Source: Mariniphaga sp041687215 (lineage in GTDB: Bacteria; Bacteroidota; Bacteroidia; Bacteroidales; Prolixibacteraceae). Taken from it: a stretch of 64,000 bases of DNA. The stretch covers positions 4,695-68,694 of the forward strand of contig NZ_JAWLCI010000017.1 of the NCBI RefSeq assembly GCF_041687215.1, written 5' to 3'. The notes below the pieces were generated by a model, which was given only the letters and a program-made list of their open reading frames with translations, did not search any database and was not told where the DNA came from. Both the position numbers and the translations under genes were made by a program. The stretch's first letter is position 1; each line of letters begins with the position of its first letter. This document shows, piece after piece, positions 54,508-62,516 of the stretch.

Positions 54508-56313
54508 CTATTCTTTCCTTAATTCCAGTATTCTTGAAATGGCTTCCAAATAAGCTGTTGTAGGGTACAGCTTTTCATCGTACCACAGCGAGGCAAAATA
54601 GAACCCTACCGGAGCGGGTTTTAACCCATTTTGTTTACAGAAAGTGTCGAGCCAGGACAACCCCACATTGCATTTATCCAGATTTTCAATCGAAGCCAGA
54701 GCCGAAACGGCCAGCGCGGTTTCTTCTATTGTTCCGGGAATATTTTTTGCACCACCCCAGCCTCCATCATCATTTTGAACAGAAACCAAATACCGGGCGC
54801 CCATTTCAATCAGAACTTTTAAACGTTGTTTCAAATTTTTTGAAGGCCATTTGTGTTCCAGGGAATCTTTCAGGTAAGTGACAACTTTTGCCGTTCCGTA
54901 AACCGGATTGGCATGATCGTTCGTTTGCTGATTGCCAAACCAGAGCGGCAGCCAACTTCCATCTTCGCGTTGGTGTTTTTCGAGGTAATGCAGTGCTTTT
55001 TCAAATGATTTTTGCAGCTTCTTTTTCTGCTTTCGTGAAAGTTCATTTTGATAAACTTCCAGAACCGTTGAAAAAGCCAGCAAATTATGTCCGGTAAGAT
55101 CGGAGCAACTCTGGTCGAATGGTAGTTTCCCCCAACCTCTGGAAAATGTAGGAAAACCACCATCGTTGTTTTGCAGGTTGAACAACCATTGGCATCCGGC
55201 AAGTACTTCCTTCTTTACTTTTTCCTTTGGCTGAAGTTTAAGCAATGCTAAAATGACTCCCGGCGTATCGTCGCCATCAGGAACCGACCCCGGAAAGTTA
55301 GTCCAACCCCAACCTCCAGGTCTGCTTCCATTAAACGGATGAACTGATTTGGTCTGAATAAATTTGAAATGGTCGGTAATTTTATCCTGCAAATCGGTAT
55401 TAATAAATCCATCTAAGTTTGAACGAAAAGCTTTTACCGACAGCGAAGTAACCCAGGTTGACAGGTCCACATCGATAGGCCAGCCACCATCTTTGCGCTG
55501 GGTACTTTTTAAAAACCCGATTCCTTTTTTCACGATCTCGGTTTCACCATATCCGGCATTGATTAAACTCAGGGCCACAAAAGCAGTAAGTGGAACTGCT
55601 TCTAAAAATCCACCGCTTTCAGGAAGCATTCTGTGTAAAATTTTTAACGCTTTTGGAATTGAAAACCGTCGCACAGTTCTCCAAAAGAGGTTTGAATTTT
55701 TTTTCTTAAAAATAACAATACCAACTGCCACCAAAGCCGGAATGGCATAGCTTACCACACTCAAATTCAGCAACCGGTAAAACGGACGTGGCAACAATGA
55801 CAATTCAAATGGCAACTGAGGAATATATTTGAATGCTTCTTTGTCAGGAATTCCGCAAAGTCCGCTCATGGCCAGGATAGGTACTGAAAAAGTATAATCT
55901 TTCTGGTAGTGGTCGAGTATAACTTTTGAAACCTTTGCAGAATGAATATCAATATTTTGTGTTCGAAGATAGCCGGCAATCTGCTTCTGAAAGGAATTTA
56001 TCCAGCTTTTCCCTTCCCTAAACAAATTGGCAGTGGCATACACCAGTAAACTCGTGCTCACATTCCCCGGACTTTCAGGTGTATCGCCAAAACTTCCGTC
56101 CGTATTCATGTTCGATTTTAACCAGTTTAATCCACGGTCAATTTCATTGGCATGTGCTTTTGGATTATCGAAATACAAAGCGGCAACAGCAACTGCAACA
56201 CCCAACGCGCTGGATGAAAGTCTGCCTTCCCAGTATCCTTCAGGCTTTAATTCTGAAACCAGGTTCCTGCCCAATTCATTCAGCCGTTGTAACAATTCAT
56301 TTTTTTGTTTCAT
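54508..56313 (-). CDS. Squalene-hopene-cyclase-like class II terpene cyclase
   Basis: A 601-residue protein with the two alpha-barrel (beta-gamma) fold of squalene-hopene cyclases, which are usually about 630 residues. The protonating class II motif is intact at 346-350 (DGDDT in PGSVPDGDDTPGVIL). QW-type repeats include KSTQRKDGGWPI, LQNNDGGFPTF, QREDGSWLPLWFG and QNDDGGWGG. A hydrophobic stretch (VVSYAIPALVAVGIVIF, about 187-202) may give monotopic membrane contact. Class II cyclases fold squalene or polyprenyl diphosphates into polycyclic terpenes. No squalene synthase is in the window, and the neighbour is a polyprenyl diphosphate synthase, so a prenyl diphosphate or derivative is the likely substrate. 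Last gene of the operon, overlapping the upstream gene by four bases. Confidence 0.82.
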   Translation of the reverse strand: MKQKNELLQRLNELGRNLVSELKPEGYWEGRLSSSALGVAVAVAALYFDNPKAHANEIDRGLNWLKSNMNTDGSFGDTPESPGNVSTSLLVYATANLFREGKSWINSFQKQIAGYLRTQNIDIHSAKVSKVILDHYQKDYTFSVPILAMSGLCGIPDKEAFKYIPQLPFELSLLPRPFYRLLNLSVVSYAIPALVAVGIVIFKKKNSNLFWRTVRRFSIPKALKILHRMLPESGGFLEAVPLTAFVALSLINAGYGETEIVKKGIGFLKSTQRKDGGWPIDVDLSTWVTSLSVKAFRSNLDGFINTDLQDKITDHFKFIQTKSVHPFNGSRPGGWGWTNFPGSVPDGDDTPGVILALLKLQPKEKVKKEVLAGCQWLFNLQNNDGGFPTFSRGWGKLPFDQSCSDLTGHNLLAFSTVLEVYQNELSRKQKKKLQKSFEKALHYLEKHQREDGSWLPLWFGNQQTNDHANPVYGTAKVVTYLKDSLEHKWPSKNLKQRLKVLIEMGARYLVSVQNDDGGWGGAKNIPGTIEETALAVSALASIENLDKCNVGLSWLDTFCKQNGLKPAPVGFYFASLWYDEKLYPTTAYLEAISRILELRKE

Positions 56314-57143
56314 ACCAAAGTTCCCAAAGCGAGTAAACCATAAAACGTGTATTCCAAATCACGCTTTTCGTCTCCATTGCCGGCTAAAAATGCACCAGAG
56401 CTGTAATTTTGCTGAACCAGTTCCAGACAAGTTGGAGTCACCAGGCGCAAATCAGTTCCTGCAAATTTAAGCGAAAATAAGGCCACACCAGTTGATAGCA
56501 AATCTGGTTCGTTCACATCCCGGAATGTTTTAAAACCTTTTCCTTCTTCAAAAAAAGAAAGTAATATTTTCGATTCTTTATTAATGCTTAATCCAGTTTT
56601 TTGCCGGGCAGTTAAAACTGCTGCATGAAAACTACATGGAGATTCAGCCGAGGGAGAATAAATTGAAAGTAACAGACGGACTAAAAGCCTGAAATTTACA
56701 TTTTGATAAAGCACATCAAAAGTTATCAAAAAAAGGAAAATTCTGTAAAATATACTCACGCTCCCGGTATTCTTAATCGCCATTCTTAAAAGCTTCAGCT
56801 TTGAAGGCTTTTTGAATTCATTATTAAAAAGAATTTTGCGAATAAGAATATCAGCAAATGTGTTCATCGATTCTTTTTGTGGCCCAGCATTTTCAAGAAT
56901 AAATCTTCTGTGATTTTCCAGGGCTTTTTCCAAACCGAAAGCATTGGAAAGCAAGACACCAAAAAGAGAATAATACAAATCGGGGCGACCTGCCCGGTTA
57001 GTAAATCCGCCACCTGAGTGCTGACAGGACTGAACAAATTCTTTTACTTCAGACTGAATATCAGCATCGAGTGTGGCAAATCCATTTTGTACCAACCCGA
57101 TAAACTGATAAACTATTGGAATGTCTGCCGATTTACTGCCCAC
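56310..57143 (-). CDS. Small prenyltransferase-beta/PFTB-repeat protein
   Basis: A 277-residue all-helical protein related to protein prenyltransferase beta subunits and terpene-cyclase barrels. The repeats are clearest at both ends: SCQHSGGGFTNRAGRPDLYY near residue 50 and GNGDEKRDLEYTFYGLLALG at the C-terminus. No DxDD motif is present, and the zinc-binding residues of true prenyltransferases cannot be made out. It overlaps the upstream prenyl synthase gene by 11 bases and the downstream cyclase gene by four, so all three are translated together. It may form a heteromer with the large cyclase or bind the prenyl substrate; that is inference. Confidence 0.7.
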   Translation of the reverse strand: MGSKSADIPIVYQFIGLVQNGFATLDADIQSEVKEFVQSCQHSGGGFTNRAGRPDLYYSLFGVLLSNAFGLEKALENHRRFILENAGPQKESMNTFADILIRKILFNNEFKKPSKLKLLRMAIKNTGSVSIFYRIFLFLITFDVLYQNVNFRLLVRLLLSIYSPSAESPCSFHAAVLTARQKTGLSINKESKILLSFFEEGKGFKTFRDVNEPDLLSTGVALFSLKFAGTDLRLVTPTCLELVQQNYSSGAFLAGNGDEKRDLEYTFYGLLALGTLV

Positions 57144-58725
57144 GTTTTTGTTCTTTGAAAACCTTCCCCATTACACTGTACAATCCCAGCCTCATTTTTT
57201 GGTTCTGAAGATTGTCCAGTTCCGCATAACATTTATTCACATACTTCAACAGAAAATGATCTGTCTGATTCTCAATATCAAATTTTTCAATATTTCTCCG
57301 GAAAAGCATAAGATTATTTTCGCTCAGAATACGCGGAAATTCATGGTCCACTGCATTCATTTTCTCCTGTAACAGGGCAAGCAAAAAGGGATAATCAAAA
57401 AGATTTCCTGAATAATTTTCTTCACGGAACTCGTTTAAATCGTCGCGAATCTGGTAAGCAATTCCAAAATATTCTGAAAATTTCCGGAGTGATTCAAGAT
57501 CAGTTTGCGGTGCTTCACCTGCAATGGCACCGGTTAGAAGTGCTACTTTTACAGCTTCACCGGTTTTTAACCGGAAAATCTGAAGCACATCGCCCACTGT
57601 TTTTTCAGTTATCTGCGAATTCAGTAAAATATCGGCACCCTGTCCTTCAGCCAGTTTCACGTGCGATTCAGCAACAACAGTCAGGCATTCGGCCAAAACT
57701 TCGGCTTTTAAACCTGTTTGAGCCAGCATCCGGTAACCTTTTCCTATGAGATAATCTCCCACATTAATTGCGGTGGGAATACCGCTGGACCGGTGCAAAA
57801 CAGGTTGTCCGTAGCGGGTTTCCTCATCATCTTCAATATCATCATGAATAAGCGAAGCCTTGTGAAAGCATTCAATTATCAAAGCGAGATTTTGCTGTAT
57901 GTTTTCAGAAATTTCATTCGAATATGACTGGTAGGCTAAAACAGATAAAAGAGGACGAATGCGCTGGCCGCCCATTCCCATCATTTTCAGCGCCAGTTTT
58001 TCGGTTTCATTTTCGGCATTAAAACATGAATTTAAAACCGGAGGTTGAAAATAGTCAGCCACCTGGTTTTTCAGCAAAGAAACGGAAAGCGGAGTGTGCT
58101 CGCTCAATCCGTTAAAGTTTTCCATTTCCTCAAAAAGCCAATGATAATCCAGGGCGGTATTGGAGCAACCATCACCTAGCAACGGAATTCCGATGGCGGG
58201 AACTGCAGCACGCGTAACCGGTTCGAATGACCGTTGCAAAACCGACATGCAACTCACGCCGATAACCGCATCAATGGCGCCTTCCTCAACCAAACCAATA
58301 GCAACTGTGGTACCTTCAGCCACAAGTGTGGTATATCCAAGTTTTTCGGCCCTGTTTAAAATAGAATCGATTAGGCAACCCTGGCAACCGGAACATATCA
58401 GACCAAGTTCATCAAAAACACCCTGGCACTGGCTGTCGTTACGCAGGCACTGTGGCAAAAGAAGCAACCGCCGGTGAAATGGTGTGGCCATAACTGTTTC
58501 GCGCCAGATTTCATTTCCAAGCAAAACCATGGTAAAATCAAGTAATTCTCCATTTAAACCGGCACTGTTTAAAATATTAATGGCACTTTTTTCAAGAGTT
58601 TCAAGGTTTGAAGGAGGTGAAATCCGGTTTGCGGAAACATACAAACGAACCTGTTTCCGTAAATCATTTCTGATTCCGGATTGCAGGGGTACTTTTAATA
58701 TGCGGTTTACTTCAATCATATTCAA
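57133..58725 (-). CDS. DUF116-polyprenyl diphosphate synthase fusion
   Basis: A 530-residue two-domain protein. The N-terminal part (about 60-190) resembles DUF116, with cysteines at 93, 100, 111, 114, 117 and 159 (PQCLRNDSQC and CSGCQGC) that suggest an iron-sulfur or zinc site. The C-terminal part (about 235-530) is a trans-isoprenyl diphosphate synthase with GGQRIRP (252-258), the first aspartate-rich motif DDIED (295-299) and the second RDDLNE (427-431). It should lengthen allylic diphosphates with isopentenyl diphosphate. The second motif is DDLxE rather than DDxxD. Fusion of these domains is unusual and could couple prenyl synthesis to the Fe-S enzymes encoded next to it. Confidence 0.82.
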   Translation of the reverse strand: MNMIEVNRILKVPLQSGIRNDLRKQVRLYVSANRISPPSNLETLEKSAINILNSAGLNGELLDFTMVLLGNEIWRETVMATPFHRRLLLLPQCLRNDSQCQGVFDELGLICSGCQGCLIDSILNRAEKLGYTTLVAEGTTVAIGLVEEGAIDAVIGVSCMSVLQRSFEPVTRAAVPAIGIPLLGDGCSNTALDYHWLFEEMENFNGLSEHTPLSVSLLKNQVADYFQPPVLNSCFNAENETEKLALKMMGMGGQRIRPLLSVLAYQSYSNEISENIQQNLALIIECFHKASLIHDDIEDDEETRYGQPVLHRSSGIPTAINVGDYLIGKGYRMLAQTGLKAEVLAECLTVVAESHVKLAEGQGADILLNSQITEKTVGDVLQIFRLKTGEAVKVALLTGAIAGEAPQTDLESLRKFSEYFGIAYQIRDDLNEFREENYSGNLFDYPFLLALLQEKMNAVDHEFPRILSENNLMLFRRNIEKFDIENQTDHFLLKYVNKCYAELDNLQNQKMRLGLYSVMGKVFKEQKRGQ

Positions 58726-58728
58726 ATT

Positions 58729-59904
58729 CTAACCGTAAGCGCCTAATCCAAAAAAGGCTTTCTTCTTGGCAAACCGGTAAACCCAGCTTTTTTCAGGAAC
58801 AGGAATTCCTGAACCGTGACTGGGCACCTTTGGCATATTTCTCAAGCGTTCTGCTTCGTTTCCCCTCCCCGAGGTATCGGTAGCGCCTTGTTTTTCAGCC
58901 ATTTCAACTACCCACGCCGGATCTTCCATAATTATGCACCCCGATGTTTTGCGAGGTATTTCCTGTTTTAATTCCTTTAAAAAAACTGAATTCCTGTACA
59001 ATTCATCCAAAGGCTTTTCGCCGGCTTTGTCGGTGGCAAACTGAATAACCGGGCAAGGTTCCACAAACCCCGCTGCATTTATATGATGACTGAGACCCGA
59101 GGCTGCCGGGCACAAACCGTTTCCGTTTTCATCCCAGTAGGCATCAATTATGGCAATATCAAATTCTGACCGGGCATCTACCATGAACTGCCGCAACTGC
59201 TGAATTTCTTCTTTACTCAACGCCAGCTCAACCGACGGATTTTCTCCAACAGGCCGGTAAATGTAATACCAAAGATAGGCCACATTTTTTTGAATCAGGC
59301 TGTTAATAAAATCAGGCGAAAGCGCCAGTTCCAGGTTCGATTTGCAAACACTCATGGCCACGCCGGTAAACAATCCGGCAGAGGTTGCATTTTCAACGGC
59401 TTCCCAGGTACGTTGGTACACATTTCTTCCTCCACGGCGAACATCGGCAATCTGTTCGTCGCCTTCAAAACTGATAAGCGGAGTTACATTGGCAACCTTA
59501 CGTAAATCTTCTGCAACCGACGGGTTAAGCAAAGTTCCGTTGGTAAACAGTTGAAAATAACAATCGGAATGTTCTCGGAAAACATCGAAAAGCGACTTAT
59601 ACAAAAGCGGTTCGCCTCCCAGAATTCCAAAAAAATAAGATCCTTTTGCTTTAGTTTCTGTAATAATCTGGTTGAGCTGTTTGGGAGAAAGCCGGTGGTT
59701 TTTCTTTTTACCAGTTACCCAACAGCCCTGACAATGCAGATTACAATCGTCGGTTACCGAAATAAAATGAAACGCCGGAAAAAATTCGCCCCTCTTCAAC
59801 CGCCGCTGAAACCGGTTAAAACTGAGCGTTCCTTTCACGCCCAGGTTGTAAACCATTTTCCAAAGGCAACGTTTGTCGGTATTTTGTATAATTCGTTTCA
59901 GCAT
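58729..59904 (-). CDS. Radical SAM enzyme of the terpene operon
   Basis: A 391-residue radical SAM protein. The cluster motif CNLHCQGC (Cys54, Cys58, Cys61) and GGEP (96-99) bind the [4Fe-4S] cluster and S-adenosylmethionine. Cysteines 265 (GLCPAASG), 284 (VEPCPVIQF) and 323 (GCIIMED) lie in a C-terminal region of SPASM-like spacing and may hold another cluster. Radical SAM enzymes such as HpnH alter terpenoid lipids without oxygen; a similar job here is inferred from the neighbours. It begins one base after the ferredoxin-like gene and lies three bases before the prenyl synthase gene. Confidence 0.85.
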   Translation of the reverse strand: MLKRIIQNTDKRCLWKMVYNLGVKGTLSFNRFQRRLKRGEFFPAFHFISVTDDCNLHCQGCWVTGKKKNHRLSPKQLNQIITETKAKGSYFFGILGGEPLLYKSLFDVFREHSDCYFQLFTNGTLLNPSVAEDLRKVANVTPLISFEGDEQIADVRRGGRNVYQRTWEAVENATSAGLFTGVAMSVCKSNLELALSPDFINSLIQKNVAYLWYYIYRPVGENPSVELALSKEEIQQLRQFMVDARSEFDIAIIDAYWDENGNGLCPAASGLSHHINAAGFVEPCPVIQFATDKAGEKPLDELYRNSVFLKELKQEIPRKTSGCIIMEDPAWVVEMAEKQGATDTSGRGNEAERLRNMPKVPSHGSGIPVPEKSWVYRFAKKKAFFGLGAYG

Positions 59905-59905
59905 T

Positions 59906-60670
59906 CTAATTCTTTTTGCCCAGCGTGGCTTTTAGTTCTTCCAGCGCTTTGCGGCGTTCCTCTTCTGCCTGTTCAACAACTCCCTGTCTGAAAATGTTTC
60001 GGCGGTTTTGATTGCGGGCATCCAGCGTCATCAGCAAACTTCCTTTGTCCACCGTCATTTTTTTATTCCCCGGTTCATCTCCTGCCAGCACAGTATTTTC
60101 ATCAAGCCGTGGAAACATGATTGCGGATGTAGGACAGGTGCGACCACACGCCGGGCATTTATCCTTGCATGCCAGCGGATTAACCACCTTCAGACTTTTT
60201 TTATCGAACGTGTAAACACCAAACAAGCAAAACCGGGCACATTTTCCGCAAAGCGTACAAAGCGATTCGTCGATTACCGGAAACCAGGCCGGAACTTCCA
60301 GCGAAGTCATTTGCTCCTGATAAAGTGCCTTTCCCTCTGCAATCTGATATTCATCCCGTAGTTTGATGAAAATTTCATTCGATGACAGTTCCCTGAAATT
60401 CAGCACTTCGAACTGTCCGAAATCGACACCACCCTGTTTCAGCATATTTTTCACTGCACGCGGATAACAGGCGATAACTATTTTTTGCTGAAATTCAGTT
60501 CCAATGGCATTTAGAACATCTTTTTCGTTGACCGAAAACGCGCATAAATCCTGTAGTTCAAATACATGAACATCCAAATTTTTCAACCCATTAGCAATTT
60601 CATCCAGCTTTTTATTGGAAATTACATTTGCCCCGCAACGGCAGAAAATCACACACGATTTTTGGCTCAT
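59906..60670 (-). CDS. Ferredoxin-like 2[4Fe-4S] protein with N-terminal Cys motif
   Basis: A 254-residue protein. The N-terminal half starts SCVIFCRCGANV, like the start of HdrA/hydrogenase-maturation-type proteins, and reads as a Rossmann-like fold. Residues 138-179 hold two ferredoxin motifs: Cys138, 141, 144, 148 (CTLCGKCARFC) and Cys168, 172, 175, 179 (CKDKCPACGRTC; spacing 3-2-3 in the second). The tail is a charged helix (EQAEEERRKALEELKATL). It most likely supplies electrons to the radical SAM protein. It is the first gene of the operon, with a candidate promoter just upstream. Confidence 0.82.
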   Translation of the reverse strand: MSQKSCVIFCRCGANVISNKKLDEIANGLKNLDVHVFELQDLCAFSVNEKDVLNAIGTEFQQKIVIACYPRAVKNMLKQGGVDFGQFEVLNFRELSSNEIFIKLRDEYQIAEGKALYQEQMTSLEVPAWFPVIDESLCTLCGKCARFCLFGVYTFDKKSLKVVNPLACKDKCPACGRTCPTSAIMFPRLDENTVLAGDEPGNKKMTVDKGSLLMTLDARNQNRRNIFRQGVVEQAEEERRKALEELKATLGKKN

Positions 60671-60686
60671 AAAATTTTCAAAATTG

Positions 60687-60716
60687 AAAAGCTAAAGAAA
60701 ACAAAATTTAGGCAAA
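60687..60716 (-). promoter_or_regulatory. Candidate promoter of the five-gene terpene operon
   Basis: On the minus strand TTTG (60716-60713) is followed after 18 bases by TAGCTTTT (60694-60687), one mismatch from TAnnTTTG. Transcription would begin near 60682, inside the palindrome TTTTCAAAATTGAAAA, and about 12 bases before the ATG. Confidence 0.45.
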
Positions 60717-60981
60717 AGATGAAATGCAGGTTTGTCGTTTACACATCGTTAACAGATATCTAACTATTTGAATATTTCAATTTTTTTTGCACTTTAAATT
60801 CACACTGGGTTCGGCCTTTTAAAACTTTTGCAGCAATAATGTCAAAGGAATAATAGACAGACAAATTACCATCAGGAAGTCTGGAATTTATAAATCTTAT
60901 GATTGGATCAGATTAATCTTGATAAATTTCGTTTAGAAAATTATTGGATTCAGAAAAGGACGAAGAACAAGTTTGATAAAA

Positions 60982-61016
60982 AAGTGATAGTATGACTTTG
61001 AGCCATACTATCACTT
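60982..61016 (-). terminator. Terminator of the pepD gene; hairpin repeat copy 2
   Basis: AAGTGATAGTATG (60982-60994) and CATACTATCACTT (61004-61016) are perfect 13-base inverted arms around a nine-base loop. On the minus strand the stem is followed by TTTTTTAT. The same sequence with six changes occurs at 33389-33423, so this may be a dispersed element that serves as a terminator. Confidence 0.8.
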
Positions 61017-61048
61017 CAAATATTGTGCAGTAAAAAACTACAATTCTC

Positions 61049-62512
61049 CTATTTCGCCGGAATATTTTCCAGTGTTGCCACCAGAAAATCCCAGAATTTT
61101 TGTACAGTTCCAATGTTCACTTTTTCGTCGGGCGAGTGTGGAAAACGGATAGTCGGGCCAAAAGAAATCATGTCCCAGTGCGGATATTTTCCACCCAGGA
61201 TACCACATTCAAGTCCGGCATGAATGGCTTTGATTTCGGGAATCTTACCAAATTTTTTGTTATACACTTCCTGCATGGTTTTCAGGATGGGCGAATCCAT
61301 ATTGGGTTTCCAGCCGGGGTATTTGCCTGAAAAGGAAACCAGAGCGCCGGCCAGTTCAAATACTGCCTTAATTCGCGCACTCAATTCTTCTTTGGCAGAA
61401 TCAACTGAACTGCGCATCAGGCAGGCGGCGCTAATTGTTTTTGCTTTGGCATCGGATTTTACAATGGCCAGGTTAGTAGAGGTTTCCACCAGGCCTTCCA
61501 TGCTATCGCTCATGCGAATAACACCGTTTGGACAGGCAACCACGGCAAGTGTGAGATTTTTCTGCGTTTTTTCATCCATAATTGCGGAAGGCAGGTCGGC
61601 CTCTTTCACCTCCACTTTCAAATTAGGTTCAGTGGCTGAAAGTTCCTTTTTTATGGTCTCCATCAATTCGTCCACCAATGCAACAAAATCGCCGGTACTG
61701 GCTTCGCTTACGGCAACAGTGCCAAAAGCTTCACGCGGAATGGCATTACGCAGACTGCCTCCATCGATGGCAACCAGTCGCGCACCCAGTTTTTCCTGTG
61801 CTACATGTAAAATTCGGAAGAAAACCTTGATGGCATTTCCCCGCTGCAGCGGAATGTCAATTCCCGAGTGGCCGCCTTTCATGCCGGTAACATTCAGATT
61901 GAAAGCCATAAAACCGGCAGGAATTTCTTCTTCTTCATAATTAAAAAGAACATTTACATCTTCGCCGCCGGCACAACCCACATACAACTCACCTTCGTCT
62001 TCCGAGTCGGTGTTTATTAAAATATCGCCCTGCAAAACACCGGCTTTTATGCCATTGGCGCCATCCATTCCGGTTTCTTCGGTGGCAGTAAGCAACACCT
62101 CAACCGGACCGTGTTTCAGGTTTTTCGATGCCAGCACTGCCAGCGCCGAAGAAACGCCGATGCCATTGTCGGCGCCCAGCGTGGTACCGTTTGCAGTAAC
62201 CCAGTCACCATCCACAAAAGCTTCGATGGGGTCGGCTGCAAAATCGTGTTTTTTATCGCTGTTTTTCTGCGGAACCATGTCGAGGTGGCCCTGCAAAATC
62301 ACACCTTTACGGTTTTCCATTCCGGAGGTGGCCGGTTTGCGAATGATTACATTTCCGGCTTCATCTTTCAGCGTTTCAAGCCCAAGGCTTTTCCCAAAAT
62401 TCACTGCCCAGTCCTGAATCCTTTCTTCGTGACGCGATGGGCGCGGAATGGCCAGCATCTGGTCGAAAATACTCCACACTTCGGTGGGTTGAATGTCTTT
62501 TATGTTTGCCAT
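61049..62512 (-). CDS. pepD: Aminoacyl-histidine dipeptidase (M20 family)
   Basis: A 487-residue zinc dipeptidase of the PepD/carnosinase type. Metal and catalytic motifs are GHLDMVPQ (first His/Asp), LGADNGIGVS (bridging Asp), ATEETGMDGANGI (catalytic Glu pair) and NTDSEDEGELYVGCAGGED. HAGLECGILGGKYPHWDMIS supplies the last ligand. It cleaves Xaa-His and other dipeptides in the cytoplasm. It follows the MFS gene by four bases, so peptide or amino-acid import and hydrolysis are probably coupled. Confidence 0.95.
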   Translation of the reverse strand: MANIKDIQPTEVWSIFDQMLAIPRPSRHEERIQDWAVNFGKSLGLETLKDEAGNVIIRKPATSGMENRKGVILQGHLDMVPQKNSDKKHDFAADPIEAFVDGDWVTANGTTLGADNGIGVSSALAVLASKNLKHGPVEVLLTATEETGMDGANGIKAGVLQGDILINTDSEDEGELYVGCAGGEDVNVLFNYEEEEIPAGFMAFNLNVTGMKGGHSGIDIPLQRGNAIKVFFRILHVAQEKLGARLVAIDGGSLRNAIPREAFGTVAVSEASTGDFVALVDELMETIKKELSATEPNLKVEVKEADLPSAIMDEKTQKNLTLAVVACPNGVIRMSDSMEGLVETSTNLAIVKSDAKAKTISAACLMRSSVDSAKEELSARIKAVFELAGALVSFSGKYPGWKPNMDSPILKTMQEVYNKKFGKIPEIKAIHAGLECGILGGKYPHWDMISFGPTIRFPHSPDEKVNIGTVQKFWDFLVATLENIPAK

Positions 62513-62516
62513 AGTA

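Larger units (their letters stand above)
60671..61048. other. Intergenic region between the terpene operon and the pepD gene
   Basis: The region carries a candidate promoter for the terpene operon (60687-60716), a 16-base palindrome TTTTCAA-AA-TTGAAAA at 60675-60690 that may be an operator, and the pepD terminator at 60982-61016. The middle part is AT-rich and shows nothing else. Confidence 0.5.

Noticed and set aside
60913..61113. Minus-strand 66-codon frame after pepD
   Set aside because: It runs through the pepD terminator hairpin and has no recognisable features.
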